From Marsupella aquatica (taxonomy: Eukaryota > Marchantiophyta): a DNA stretch of 64,000 bases. Within the stretch, counting starts at the first letter, position 1; every line of letters starts with the position of its first letter. The translations under genes and the position numbers were made by a program. Positions 24,929 to 38,958 of this stretch are shown here, one piece after another. The notes under the pieces were generated by a model that was given only the letters and a program-made list of their open reading frames with translations, was not told the origin of the DNA and ran no database searches. The stretch covers positions 15,314,001-15,378,000 of the forward strand of contig OZ316896.1 of NCBI GenBank assembly GCA_973895155.1, given 5' to 3'.

Positions 24929-25378
24929 GTGTATTTTTGGAAGGTACTCAACGCTGGTTTCTTTTCTAACCTTTGTGCTCTTAAGTGGAACGTAGGAGAT
25001 GGGATGTGCACTACCTGTATGGAGCACATAGAAATTATGGAACACATGTTCTTTGAATGCCCCAGATTGAGACCTTGCTGGAATCAACTTGAACACATCG
25101 TCGAGGGAACTGGGCTGCACAAAGCCAGTGGCTGTTCTTTTTTCGGAAAGATGGACACTGCCATTCGGTCACAAAAGCAAAACCCCTGCTATCTCTTGCT
25201 GATTCATCAGATGATCAGCAGAATTTGGATGGAGAGACGACAACGCACTTACCATGCCAACGCCACCCGTTTCCCCCTGCAACTCATCTTGCACGGGACT
25301 GCGGTGACTGTCCACACCACACTCCAACGTACCAGAAGCGGTTCTAAGGCTCCGCACCTACACAGGATTTTTAATTGA
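24929..25378 (+). pseudogene. LINE reverse-transcriptase C-terminal fragment (zinc-binding region)
   Basis: The 149-codon frame contains CTTCMEHIEIMEHMFFEC followed by a tryptophan, which is the C-x2-C-x7-H-x4-C zinc-binding pattern found after the RT domain of plant LINEs. The reverse-transcriptase core is absent, consistent with 5' truncation during target-primed insertion. A T- and G-rich 3' untranslated stretch follows and ends in an A/T run with (AT)n at about 25857-25880. It lies 670 bp right of Helitron-like copy B. Confidence 0.72.
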
Positions 25379-25880
25379 GCTATCTCTGATGACTGACAGA
25401 TCTGCGACAAGAAATCGCACCCCACGCGTTATCATTTCTGATGGTTGATTTTAGAAGTAAGTATAGCACTCAAGTATGATCAACTGCTTAGAGAGACACA
25501 AGACTGAATGGACTGACTTTCACCCCCTTGTGAATGAGAGACTCAGGTCCAACTGTGATAGATACTATAGATGCTTGGGGGTGTGGACTACTGATCTGAA
25601 AGTGTGGCTTAGCCAGTGACTCAGGTTATGACTGTGAAATGCTGGTTGATCTTGATCCACTCTTGGCCCGAGTTGTGTTAGTTGGTTCCCGGTTGACTGG
25701 TGGCTGTTTTGCTCCCCGCTGCAGCACTTGGGTGTCTCTTGCACTGGTCCTCCGGGTTTCTGTGGCTTGTGTGTGGCCCTTTGGGCTTGTTGTTCTCTGT
25801 GCCGATGGTTTTCACCACGGTTTCTTTGAATGTCAATGTGCCCATAGTCGCTCCTTTATTTTAAATAAATATATATATAT

Positions 25881-27438
25881 TAGATGAGTGCAATAGAATA
25901 AGTTGTCAAACAGCGGTGTTATTATGTCTATTGATAATCCCTCCCAAATGGCTACCCCTTCTTGTTCAGTTGAACTGTAATTTCATCATCCACTCAGTGG
26001 GAGAGCAATAGAGCTCTATGTACTTTAATGACAACTACCATTTCAAGTGTTCTATGTCACTAACTTGTTAATGATAGAACTCGTGATGAAGCCCAGAACT
26101 TTGATATTTGATACAACTCAATACTTAGGTAGGACAAAGATTAGTGATCCTTTTCAAAGTACTTCAAACTTTGATTCCCTCAACGTTTGTTATTGGACGC
26201 ATCCTTTGATTAGTTTCGTATGCTTGGTCTTTCATCAGCATTATGTAAGTTGGACACTCCATCCTGAGTTCATTCTGAGTCCAGGATGGATGGAAAAAAT
26301 GGTGCTGTCAACTGTGGAAAGTACTCTAAAGACTAAGTGTGAGATAAGAGATACTAACAAATTGGTTTTCTCTCTTTCTACAAACTACGTCACAATGTGT
26401 TATACAATTCAGGTCTTCACGAAAGGAGACGCTCATCAGGGACGTGCAGCTGCGTGAATGAAAAACAATCAGTAGTGCTTGCTTCAACACAATTAAAAGT
26501 GAACATCTTCACCAACAATACCAATATCACACTGGCAGCATAATCTGTCCTCTTGGTCAGTCCTTCCTCCCTGATATATCAGTAAAGTGTGCGCCAGCTT
26601 CAACTTGGAGGTTACCGGTTACAGTGTGAAGCGTAGTATTTACTGTCCTGTTTTGGAAAGCAACAGAGGCTCAACAAACGAACACAATACCTGAAGAATT
26701 GCTTTGACCAAACTTTAGAGTTAACTGAAACTACAAGAAGGAGTTTGAGCTGGGCTGAAGAAAGGGAAAGATAAGCAGCAGGGTTCCAATGCAGAAGCTC
26801 AAGTGTATACGTGACCTAAAATTGAATAGGCCTTGCTGTCTCTCCCACTCATTCACAAGGGGCGTTTCGGATCTAGATAAGCAAGCGTGGTCCTTGTGAG
26901 CGCGAAGATTTTCCTCAGAACCGGGAGCAGAGTAAAGAGACCTACCCCTTCCTCGGCAATAAACTGTAAGAGAGAGGAGAAGAATTGCACAAGATGGAGC
27001 TCAAGCAAAGGGCCAGGTTAATCCACACAAAGGAACAAACAAATCAATCATCCTTGAGTACCTTCAAGGTTGAAAGCAGGGGAAGGAAGAGTAACCCTAT
27101 TTTCCCCCTCTAATCTAGCAAGTCTCTTTCCACAGTTGCACATCAGGAAGAAAAAACCAGTAATAAAAACTCGATCCTACAATTAACGATTCAGAAGCTC
27201 CACTTATGCCTCTACTCTTTTATTATTTTGATGGTAACATGCATGTGCAAACTGAAGGTTTTTGCACCCAGCGAACACTAAATATCGCAATCATCCAATC
27301 TTGTAACCAGTCTTAAGACTATGAAGCAGGGTTCGATGACATTCGAGAATCTCTCCTGCTCACTGAGCACGTCAATATTTTACAATTTTCCGAAACGTCA
27401 AAACCAAAATGATGGGATAGACAAATTGGACCATCGAC
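25881..27438. other. Intergenic DNA 3' of SRP9, no gene recognised
   Basis: An open frame at 26047-26457 (+) has no family resemblance. The segment adjoining 27438 would contain the 3' untranslated region of the leftward SRP9 gene. Confidence 0.35.
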
Positions 27439-27747
27439 TCATTGTCTCCTCCCACGGCTTTTCTTAGCTGGTTGTTGCACCACCGGAGGCTGTGGTACTT
27501 CCTCCAACACTTCAGCGTCAGGTCCTCGAGCCATCAAAGTGAAGAACAAGTTGTTCAGCTTCTCCATCTTCTTCGCATCCTGAGCTTGATCTGTCGCGAA
27601 CTTCAGGCAGACGCGATCATCGGTAACTTTGAGGACCAATTTCCCATCGCAGTGCCTGTACTTCATCACATAGCGGGTGGCCACGGGATCGGCACGGAAG
27701 AGAAGTAAAGCCCGCTCCGAAAAGTCGTCCCACGATTCAATGTACAT
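27439..27747 (-). CDS. SRP9: Signal recognition particle 9 kDa protein
   Basis: A 102-residue product from Met at 27747 (MYIESWDDF) to a TGA stop at 27439-27441. With SRP14, SRP9 binds the Alu domain of the 7SL RNA and slows translation while the ribosome docks at the ER. The core TRYVMKYRHCDGKLVLKVTD, then LKFATDQAQDAKKMEKLNN and LMARGPD, matches plant SRP9 closely, and the length is the family's usual one. The C-terminus is Lys/Arg-rich (KKSRGRRQ), as in plant homologues. The open frame continues upstream to 28041, but those 98 residues have no counterpart in the family and probably represent 5' untranslated sequence. The coding part is a single exon here. A tandem repeat and a 13-bp inverted repeat lie upstream at 28068-28267. 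Confidence 0.93.
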   Translation of the reverse strand: MYIESWDDFSERALLLFRADPVATRYVMKYRHCDGKLVLKVTDDRVCLKFATDQAQDAKKMEKLNNLFFTLMARGPDAEVLEEVPQPPVVQQPAKKSRGRRQ

Positions 27748-28067
27748 CGTGCACAGCCTGTCCCTAGCTTCGGTCAACCCCGTCTCCTGCAGGCAGGCTC
27801 TATGAATCCGTCGCAGATGAACAACAACGATAAACGGATTGATCGATCTGCAGATTTCCAGTGGAGAACATACGCTCGTGAATAGATTGGCTTTCTCACC
27901 GTTTACACCATTTCTCTCCGTTCCATATTCGGACACGGAGGAAATCATACAGCCATCCCGCTTTTCTACAGAGGAAATCTCCGCAGGTGAGAGAGCCTTT
28001 AAAGGGTTGACGCAGATCGAGCTTCCTTGGCAGCTAAACAAATAAACCCTAGCGGCAGATTAAAAAA

Positions 28068-28195
28068 TCTACAATGGAAATCTACAATTAGGGGGAGTCA
28101 ATTAGGTGTTGGAAATCTACAATGAATTTCTACAATTAGGGGGTGTCAATTAGGGGTTGGAAATCTACATTTAGGGGGTGTCAATTGGGGGGTGG
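28068..28195. repeat. Short tandem repeat upstream of SRP9, three imperfect units
   Basis: Units of 36-55 bp carry GGAAATCTACAAT...AATTAGGGGGTGTCAATTAGG. They lie 320-450 bp upstream of the SRP9 start codon. Confidence 0.75.
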
Positions 28196-28226
28196 TCAAA
28201 GATGCTCCCTGCACCTGACTAGGGAA

Positions 28227-28267
28227 ATCTGTTCTACGTTAGGACAGGACACTGACGTAGAACAGAT
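28227..28267. repeat. 13-bp perfect inverted repeat with 15-nt loop
   Basis: ATCTGTTCTACGT at 28227-28239 is the exact reverse complement of ACGTAGAACAGAT at 28255-28267. The loop is 28240-28254. It lies about 0.5 kb upstream of SRP9 and could be a protein-binding site, a transposon end pair or chance. Confidence 0.75.
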
Positions 28268-29552
28268 GCTCCTAGTGGACTGGAGTATGGCAAATTTTGC
28301 GCTTCACTAACAGTTTTAGCGACTTTAGGTGAGAATTAGGGAGTGTTTTTTGTCTACTTGACATAAAACTCTTTTGTCTCTTTGGACCACGTTTTCTTTC
28401 CTTTTCATTTGTACTTTCTGTTTTTCCTGGTTTATAAACTTAGGTGGAATTCATTTTTGTCTCTGGTGGTTCTCGTTAGATGTAGGGATATCTAATGGTC
28501 CAGAAATTAATCTAAGATGATAATATTATGTAAGGAAAATTTTGAAAATCTTTTACTTCACACCTCCTGACATTTGCCACTCTGGAAAAGAAAGGAAAAG
28601 AAATACTAGGGCTGCATAGTACGGGGTTGGTTGACTGTGGAGCACTCTGAGGGCTAGAGGGGCTGGGGTTGCAGGAAAATGTCCATGGGCTAGGGGCCAG
28701 CAAGTCCCTTCAAAAGGAAGGGCCCCGTCATGGCTTTTTTCCCTGGAGAGCCCCATCAAGCCATGAAGTCTTTTTCTCACATTGGCAACCTAGAAAAAAA
28801 CAATTCAGTTGGGCCCAGAGTGTGATATAATGCCCCCAAATTGAGGACTCTAGCCTAAATTTTGAGTGGACATAATGGCCCCACAATGGCCATAATTAAA
28901 AAGTTAATTTGCAAAAATTCAAAAACAAAAAAAGTGAATTAAGGGTCATCCTCCAGTGTAAGGAAGAAGAAGAATGAATTAAAATGCCAGGAGTTTAGGC
29001 CATTTCTTTGTTTTACACAGTAATAATGCGTTTATACTTCGAGTTACATACGCCGATGAGTTTGCAAAATTCAAACTCATGGAAGTCTTTACGTATGAAA
29101 GAAAAGTAGCACGAGAAAATTCTTGAAGGGATATCAGTATGAGAAAGGTGCGAGAATTATGTACTGGATCAAAAACTACTCTAATGAGAATGGAGGAGGA
29201 GGAAACGTTCGGCCCAAGAATGACCTGCACGCCTAAAAAGACCCCACAGTCTCCAGAGGATTTCCTGAGTTGCGCATTCGATTGGACTATCAGTGCATTG
29301 GGATGCAAGTAATTCGCTTCTTTTTAGGAAACAGCAATGGAAGAAACCATCAGAGCGGGAACCCAATGTCACATAATGGTGTTTGCATTTGTAGAGGCCT
29401 GACTAGACGAGAGAGACACCATTGCGTCACACTCAATTGAAGTGACCCACAGAGCCTCCAACGAGAAAGGTTTTATTTCTTTTCTTTGTTTCTTAAGGGC
29501 GAGGTATTCTGGATTTACGAGGTGTAGAGTACACTGAAAATTGGAGGACAAA
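28268..29552. other. Intergenic region between SRP9 and the rightward unidentified gene
   Basis: No recognised gene. Open frames on the minus strand (28979-29308, 29369-29623) show no family motif. Confidence 0.35.
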
Positions 29553-31902
29553 GATGAAAGGCAGGGAAGTTGCTTGGCGCTGGCTGCAGAAGATGGTGGA
29601 GCGGCGCTTTGAAGGACTACCACGCAGGGCCTTTCTCAATTCTCTGTCCCAAAGCCTTCAGTGAGTGATCTCCTTGGGGCTTAATGCTTGTTCGCTTGTT
29701 CTTCTGGGCCCTTCTTTCCTAGATCACTATTCGCCGCACATCTGGTTTCATCTCAAAATTCAGTTGCTCTGTTCTGCACAGGAAGAAGGTGTAGATTAGT
29801 ATTTGAAATCTGATCTGAATGTCGTTCACCTGTCTGGACTCTTATAAGTGACACTCGGGCGCTCCTCTTATTCGAGTCCTGTCCTTGCCGACGAATTTCT
29901 GTCTCCGGAGTCTTCTCAGTGTGTAGACTGCTAAATGTGTACCAAGTTTGAGCTACAAACTCCCTTGGAAAGAACGCCTCCTCATTTACAAGATAAATTT
30001 GCGATTGGTCTGGCCTTGTGTGGTATGGTCGTAAGCTGTTTCAGATGTATGTACAGAAGTTCGTTATTTTCTAGGACAAAGCGTTTATTATCGGAAAAGC
30101 ATTGTCTCTGTAAGCAGGGAATATCCGCAGCTCAGAGGGAGGGAACAAGTGGTGAGTGACCGAATCGAAGAGCTCTGCAACCAAGGCATCCAACGCCACT
30201 CTAGTCTTGCTATAGACAGTCGGGCTCAAATCCATCTGCAAGTATGACATTTTGTAACGCTTTGACTTGCTCCTTGTCAATTTTTAAACCTCATTTGATT
30301 CAAAACTCTTATTATCCTAAACCTTTGTCGGTTGAGATGTCTCGAAACTTTGAGTTCTCTCTTGAATGGTTACCACGACCCTCAACAACAATTTGAACTA
30401 ATCTAAAGCAGAAGGGTGGCAGAAGCCACAGTGCTGCAAGCAAAAAGTGGGATGTAATCGAAACCACAATTTTGTAACTTGAAACAGCGCAAGTCTACAT
30501 ACAAGGAGCCAAACGTTGTTTGGGATCAGTGAACATCTCAATAGCAAGATATATCGACATTCCAGTGTGAATTTGGGAATGCAGATGGCGTGTTTGGTTC
30601 AGGCCTCTTATAAGACGCTCCTGCCATGGCTGGGGAATGATCGAGAGAAAGTAATCGAGATAATCAGGAAGCCTGTTGGAGAGAGCGCAGCAGGGCCCGT
30701 GGGCTTTGCTCAGAGATTTGTGCTCTTTTTCCATTTGAACAAATTTAAATTTGTTTCCAACTCTTTGAAGCTCATGGAAGCAGACTTTGGTAGGGCCTTC
30801 ACTCTTTCACACCAAGTCAGCCCGGGGTAAGAGCCGACCACTCTCCATGCAGATGCTCCTCTTGAGGATCCAGCACTCTCTACAGGATCTCAGGATTCCC
30901 TTTCCAAATTTTCTGGTGGATGATTTATTCCTCGTGAATTTCAGTTTTACCCAGGTCGAGTGTTTCATGGGCTTAAAATGGGGCTCTTACTTGTTCTTTT
31001 CGTCCTTTATGTAGGGTTCAATTACTTCAGGTGTTACTGTAATCCAATACAATGTCTTCAATGTCCAGATATCACACATTGTGGGACTGGCTTTTAACTG
31101 AACCTAAACGAATTATGTCTTTACAAAGGCTCTTTCTGCAGTTCCTAGTCGGTTGCTGACCTCCTACGTTTTGGCAGCATACACAAAGTGCGTGTGAGTA
31201 GATGCTTATATCATTCAGTGTTTAGTGCTGAAGACCTTCCCGAATTGACTCCTATTTTCTGTGCACTGGACAGAATGTGGTATGTCTGCTATCCTATCCA
31301 CTGCAATTCTATCTTAGCAAATTTGCCAGTGCTCTTCTGAATCCCATCATTATTTCTTTTGTAACATGGAGTTTCATGCCATAACTGCCCGCTCCAGCCT
31401 CTATTCATCCACAACTCCTGATACTTTTATGAATCTTTGTGTAGTGGAGTGTGGTTGCTGGTGCTATTTTCAAGTATACTGTATTTATCTCTTCTCTATG
31501 TTGGGTGAACTTTGAAGATGTTGCTCTTCTACCACTCTTGACGTTGTTATTCATGCATCAAACGTTACAGGCATTGTCAACTCGTCCAACTCACGTTTCT
31601 AGAGCGGAAGGTCATTGTGTATTGTACTCATTGAGGATCCAAAGTACCTGTTTTAACCTTCTGAACATTTTCTATTCCGTTGGTGTCATTAGTGTTGATT
31701 CTGACCTCGTGTGGGGTTCCTTGCTAGGTTTGACCAACTACGACCTCAGAAACACGGGGTAGAGTTTTTGAGGCCATCCACACTGGCAAATGGTGATGCT
31801 GAGTGTGAGTTCATTGTGAAGAAGGCTTGTCTGAAAGAAGACCCCAAACAACGTATGTCTGAGAATGGTCTCTCTACCATTCTCGACAAGCTTCGGATGT
31901 AA
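29553..31902 (+). CDS. Probable spliced gene, product not recognised
   Basis: Several protein-like segments bounded by good splice signals lie in order on this strand. The first is a possible first exon from ATG 29553 (MKGREVAWRWLQKMVERRF) with a strong donor CA|GTGAGTG near 29660. A second, at about 30119-30250, contains EYPQLRGREQVVSDRIEEL. A third, at about 30838-30922, contains DAPLEDPALSTGSQDS. Two more, at about 31144-31191 and 31230-31279, contain SRLLTSYVLAAYTK and AEDLPELTPIFCALDRM. The terminal exon, about 31728-31902, follows a TTGCTAG acceptor, contains ECEFIVKKACLKEDPKQR and ends with TAA. I do not recognise the family. Intermediate exons are certainly missing from this model, and phases were not all reconciled. 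Confidence 0.45.
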
Positions 31903-33053
31903 ACCTGAAATTCGTTGGAGGATCACTTTTATTCAATTGTGGTGGCAGACCAAGGTTCCGTACTCCATTAAGTTAGTGCGCATAAGAATCCTCAGAAGTA
32001 TACAACAGCTTACAGTAGACACAGGACCCGATAATAGCCGTGGCTCTCAAATTCCACTAGGAAGCTCAGGCGCATGTAAAGAAATCACTAGCACCGCACC
32101 AGTGATGAGACTTCAAATCTGTACATAGTAACACAAGACGGCACAATTATTACCGGTTTGCTTGCTTCTTAATTGCGGCACATAATGTTTAATGAAGTCT
32201 CAAGAGGAGCGTTAGTAAGGTGCAACGGTTGCGGTACTGTCGTTTACACTCTTGATATCATATCAATGTGGGTTATCTTGGCGAGTGCAAACGCGAGGCT
32301 GCACCAAATGGAGCTAATAGAAGGAGCCAATGCACTCGTGATAAACTGGCTTCCATGTGTTTCAATTAACAGAAGCATCAAACTGATATACCCGTCAACG
32401 GCTCACAAGAGACCTGGAGAGCCCACTCACATCAAATTGTTAAAAGTCAACCCGTGAAACGTGCCCACAACTAAGATGAGTATTTATGTAAAAAGAAGGG
32501 ACGGAAGGAAAATCTATTGTACTGATCTCTGCAGTTAGTGCCCCCACTGAAATAATCAAGCAAAAACCACATTCATACGTCCACAAAGTTCTAAGAATGA
32601 CACCACCGTAAAAAGTCTTCCACACCAATCCAGAATCCTTCGAGTCTAATAAAGCATTCCACTGCGCATAGTGTAGGCTACATGAGACCAACTTGAGACC
32701 AGATGAGAACACACAGAGATGGGCTGATGCAATAAAGAAGATGCAGAAAACATGGCGTGTGAATTGAAATCTGTGGCACAGGTGAGATGAAAAAAATCCT
32801 GGCCAGCATTCGAGCACTACTAACCTTTTTCATTTTCTCATGTAGGTCAACTAATGTGCACTGTACTTTTTAAGTGTACATCAATCTCACTACATTTCTC
32901 TCTATTTCCTCCCCAGGTATAATAGTCAGGGTAACGACCTAATGTACAAGACTGATGGGCTGACCTGGAAATACTGGAGCAATTAGCACATGCAATCCAT
33001 AATCGAAGCCAATCTTAACCTACTGAATGACACCAAATTCCAGTTAGAGAACC
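31903..33053. other. Convergent intergenic region
   Basis: It lies between the 3' end of the rightward unidentified gene and the 3' end of the leftward eIF4A-III gene. No coding region is recognised. Both 3' untranslated regions should lie here. Confidence 0.4.
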
Positions 33054-36069
<3,016 letters not shown>

Positions 36070-36344
36070 TACGATGGCCGTTTCTCAAGCTCCTCTCCTC
36101 CCGAGTCTAGATGCTTATTCTTCCTGCAGTGAGCTATCACCTCCGCTGCTGGTCTCGATAGTCGACGACACTTCTATGCTGCGGAGGTTCGCGTTCTCGT
36201 AGCTCCTCCTCCTCCGCCACCGGAAAATCTCCGCAACATTTCGCGTTTCGCGCCTACCGAAGAGTCCGTAGTGTATTGTTGTTTGTTGTGTAAAACAAAC
36301 CTTGACGATCGACAAACTGCGTAAATTGTTCTGTCGTCGTCGTC

Positions 36345-36800
36345 GTCCACTCGCTTTTCGCAATGGAGAAGGAGGATCGGACCGGAGCTGACCCGAGCCA
36401 AAGAGCCGAGGCTCGTCGTCGTTGTTCACTCGCTTTTTGGAATGGAGAAGGAGGAGCGGACCGGATCTGAGCCGAGCCAAAGAGCCGAGGCTCGTCGTGG
36501 TCGTCCACTCGCTTTTTGCAATGGAGAAGATGGTGCGGACCGGAGCTGAGCCGAGCCAAAGAGCCTAGGCTCGTCGTCGTTGTCCACTCGCTTTTTGGAA
36601 TGGAGAAGGAGGAGCGGATCGGAGCTGAGCCAAGCCAAAGAGCCTAGGCTCGTTGTTGTTGTCCACTCAATTTTTGGAATGGAGAAGGAGGAGCGGACCG
36701 GAGCTGAGCCGAGCCAAAGAGCCAAGTCTCGTTGTGGTCGTCCACTCGTTTCTTGCAATGGAGAAGAAGGTGCGGACTGGAGCTGAGCCGAGCCAAAGAG
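36345..36800. repeat. Minisatellite, about 79-bp unit, six copies, upstream of eIF4A-III
   Basis: Units begin near 36345, 36423, 36502, 36580, 36660 and 36739. Each carries CACTCGCTTTTTGGAATGG, AGAAGGAGGAGCGGACCGGA and GCTGAGCCGAGCCAAAGAGC with few changes. The array leaves long open frames on both strands that I regard as artefacts of the repeat. It may overlap the promoter or distal 5' region of the helicase gene. Confidence 0.9.
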
Positions 36801-36863
36801 GCGGGGGATTGGAAGGGGAAGCCGGAAACAAGGATGAGACTCTTTCTCTCATCGTTGTGGAGT

Positions 36864-36985
36864 AAATAATAGTTTAAGTACCTAATTTGAAGGAAAAAGG
36901 ACCAATTTACTAAAACTATTATTCATTATGTCGCCTTCAAATTGAGCAAAATTAATAACTTGCCCCCTAAACTAGTTTTAATTAC
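36864..36985 (+). repeat. Dispersed repeat, copy 1 (second copy at 57075-57184)
   Basis: The block from AATAATAGTTT through CCAATTTACTAAAA and TTATTCATTATGTC to AACTTGCCCCCTAAACTAG matches 57075-57184 in the same orientation. It contains no coding capacity. The second copy is interrupted by a LINE insertion. Confidence 0.8.
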
Positions 36986-37072
36986 TATATTTCCCCCTTG
37001 CAATGAATTAGATGGCCAGATATTAGTTGGAATGTGAGGCTAAGATTAATGCATGGGGAAGCTTACTAATTT

Positions 37073-37092
37073 GGGGGGGGGGGGGGGGGGGG
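37073..37092. repeat. G homopolymer run of about 20
   Basis: An uninterrupted run of about 20 G follows TTACTAATTT. Its length may be misassembled. Confidence 0.85.
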
Positions 37093-37712
37093 CAACCTAA
37101 GAAGATTGTGCAGTTTTGATGGAAAACATAGTAAGAAACAGTTTACTACAAAGGGCGGAGTACCAGGCCCGTGACCAAAATTATTTGGTCCTCATAAGCT
37201 GAAAATGTCATTTTCAGTGGACTTCTTTGGTGTTAGGTCTATGGAATGACTTCCATTCTCCATTAACTAGAGGAGTTGGGTTCAGTCTTTTACCATGTAT
37301 ATAACCTATTACATTTCCATATAGTATTGCTATAAGAGTATCATGACACTGGAAAGTTCCTATGTCTATTCAAGTAGCTACATCAAATATTTGAACCCTC
37401 AGGTCCCAGCCAGGTTTTGTGTAAGGAATCCCTTAACAATGAGATTGTTGAGGGGAAAACTCCTGACCATGTTTAACTTAGGTTGACTCTTACTAGTTGT
37501 TAAATAAACAGCGTGGCATTTTCATCATTTTAGAGAAACATATGGCAATGTAACTAATCTCATATAATATAATCATTGTAAGTAGATATGTAGCATAATA
37601 TGTTAGGCTTGTATTTGTAGCTTGATATTGAAGACCAAAATGACAAAAAACGTGTGTCTGCTGCAACTTTGTCATCCACTAGTCCACTAACAATTAACTC
37701 CTATAATACACC

Positions 37713-38958
37713 GTTGCGTTACTTTTTGAAATGGTTGTCATTCAAATTTTGAGAGGCTTTTTGAGTGAAAGAAAAGGGAACTGTAAAAAGAGAAAGGAAT
37801 AAGAGAAAATCATTATGTAAAAGTCTTCCCCTTTGCCATCCATGCTACCCATGCTCCTCCCTCTACCATCCATGCCAATCATGCATACAAAATGCTCCTC
37901 CCTCTACCATCCATCCCATACTATGCCCTGTTGAGCATAGACGACATTCGTAACAGCAAGCCCATGAACCATCCAACGCACAATAGTCGACACAGAGAGA
38001 TACGTGGTTCACCTCCACATGAGGCTACGTCCATGGGAACACATGAGCCATACCAAGCATCCACAGCACAAGCTCTCCCTATCTCTCAACTAGCTCCGTA
38101 ACAATGAGCCTAAGTTCCACCAGGGTCTGGCATCAGCCCTGGATTTATGTACAACAGCACTACCGCTAACATTAGCTAAGTCCTAACCCGAGTTAGACTA
38201 ACTGTGGTTAGCTCATGAGTCACAAAACTAGAGCAATATCTAACATGCCCCATGTCATATCATCCATGCAAAGAGTAAAATATCATGAGAAGAATTTAAT
38301 GACATATATTTTACATAATCAAGAAAATAGTGCACAATCTAATCAATGAGACGAAGACAAGACAAGAAAAATAGTGAAAAGGAGGAAGGTTTTAAAAGAT
38401 ATAAATTAAAAGACAAAAAAATCATTTTCATCTTGTTGTACTTTGGTGGTGGTTGTTGCCTCTGAGCTTTGTGTCATGACATCTTTCACTCGACAATTTT
38501 TTACGCAATGAGATCTTTCTAACAAAGATATATTTCTCACCATGATATTTTTCAACTACATCTTTAGCACAACGTCATCTATTACGCATTGACATCTTTT
38601 GCTGAACGATATCTTTAGTCAACTACATCTTTTGTGCAACGACATCTTTCGAGCAACCACATATTTTACTTAACGATATCTTTTATTTAACAATATTGTA
38701 AATGCAATGACGTGTTTACACAACAACATCTTTTGTGCAACAGAGACTTGGCAACATATATGGCTAACAAACATCATTTTACTTATGGACCGTATTGTAC
38801 TTATTAACAACAACTTTATACTTAACAACATCTTTTCTCTTAACGACATCTTGGGCGTAGTGACATCTTTTGTCTCAACTACATTGCAACATGACATCTT
38901 TTCTCTTAACGACATCTTGGGCATCATGACATCTTTTGTGCAACGCACGGGTATTGAG
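37713..38958 (+). mobile_element. Helitron-like non-autonomous element (copy C), interrupted by a solo LTR
   Basis: It starts near GTTGCGTTAC followed by GAAATGGTTGTCATTCAAAT, contains the same CATCCATGCC and TACCATCCAT-type block as copy B, then a run of ACATCTTTTGTGCAACGACATC-type units at 38470-38945. It ends with TTTTGTGCAACGCACGGGTATTGAGA. The terminal CTAG seen in copy B has changed to GAT. The subfamily-A solo LTR at 37929-38245 is inserted within it, so copy C predates that LTR. Confidence 0.65.
37929..38245 (-). mobile_element. Solo LTR (subfamily A) nested in Helitron-like copy C, perfect target duplication
   Basis: The 317-bp block begins TGTTGAGCATAGACG and ends CAATATCTAACA. It is flanked by TGCCC at 37924-37928 and 38246-38250, a perfect 5-bp target duplication. 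The element sequence around it resumes after the LTR, so the nesting order is clear. Confidence 0.9.

Noticed and set aside
27748-28041. 98-residue N-terminal extension of SRP9
   Set aside because: It has no counterpart in SRP9 and the recognised protein starts exactly at Met 27747, so I treat it as untranslated or chance open sequence.
36174-36865. Long open frames on both strands over the 79-bp minisatellite
   Set aside because: Their length follows from the repeat period and several frames stay open at once, so they are not evidence for a gene.
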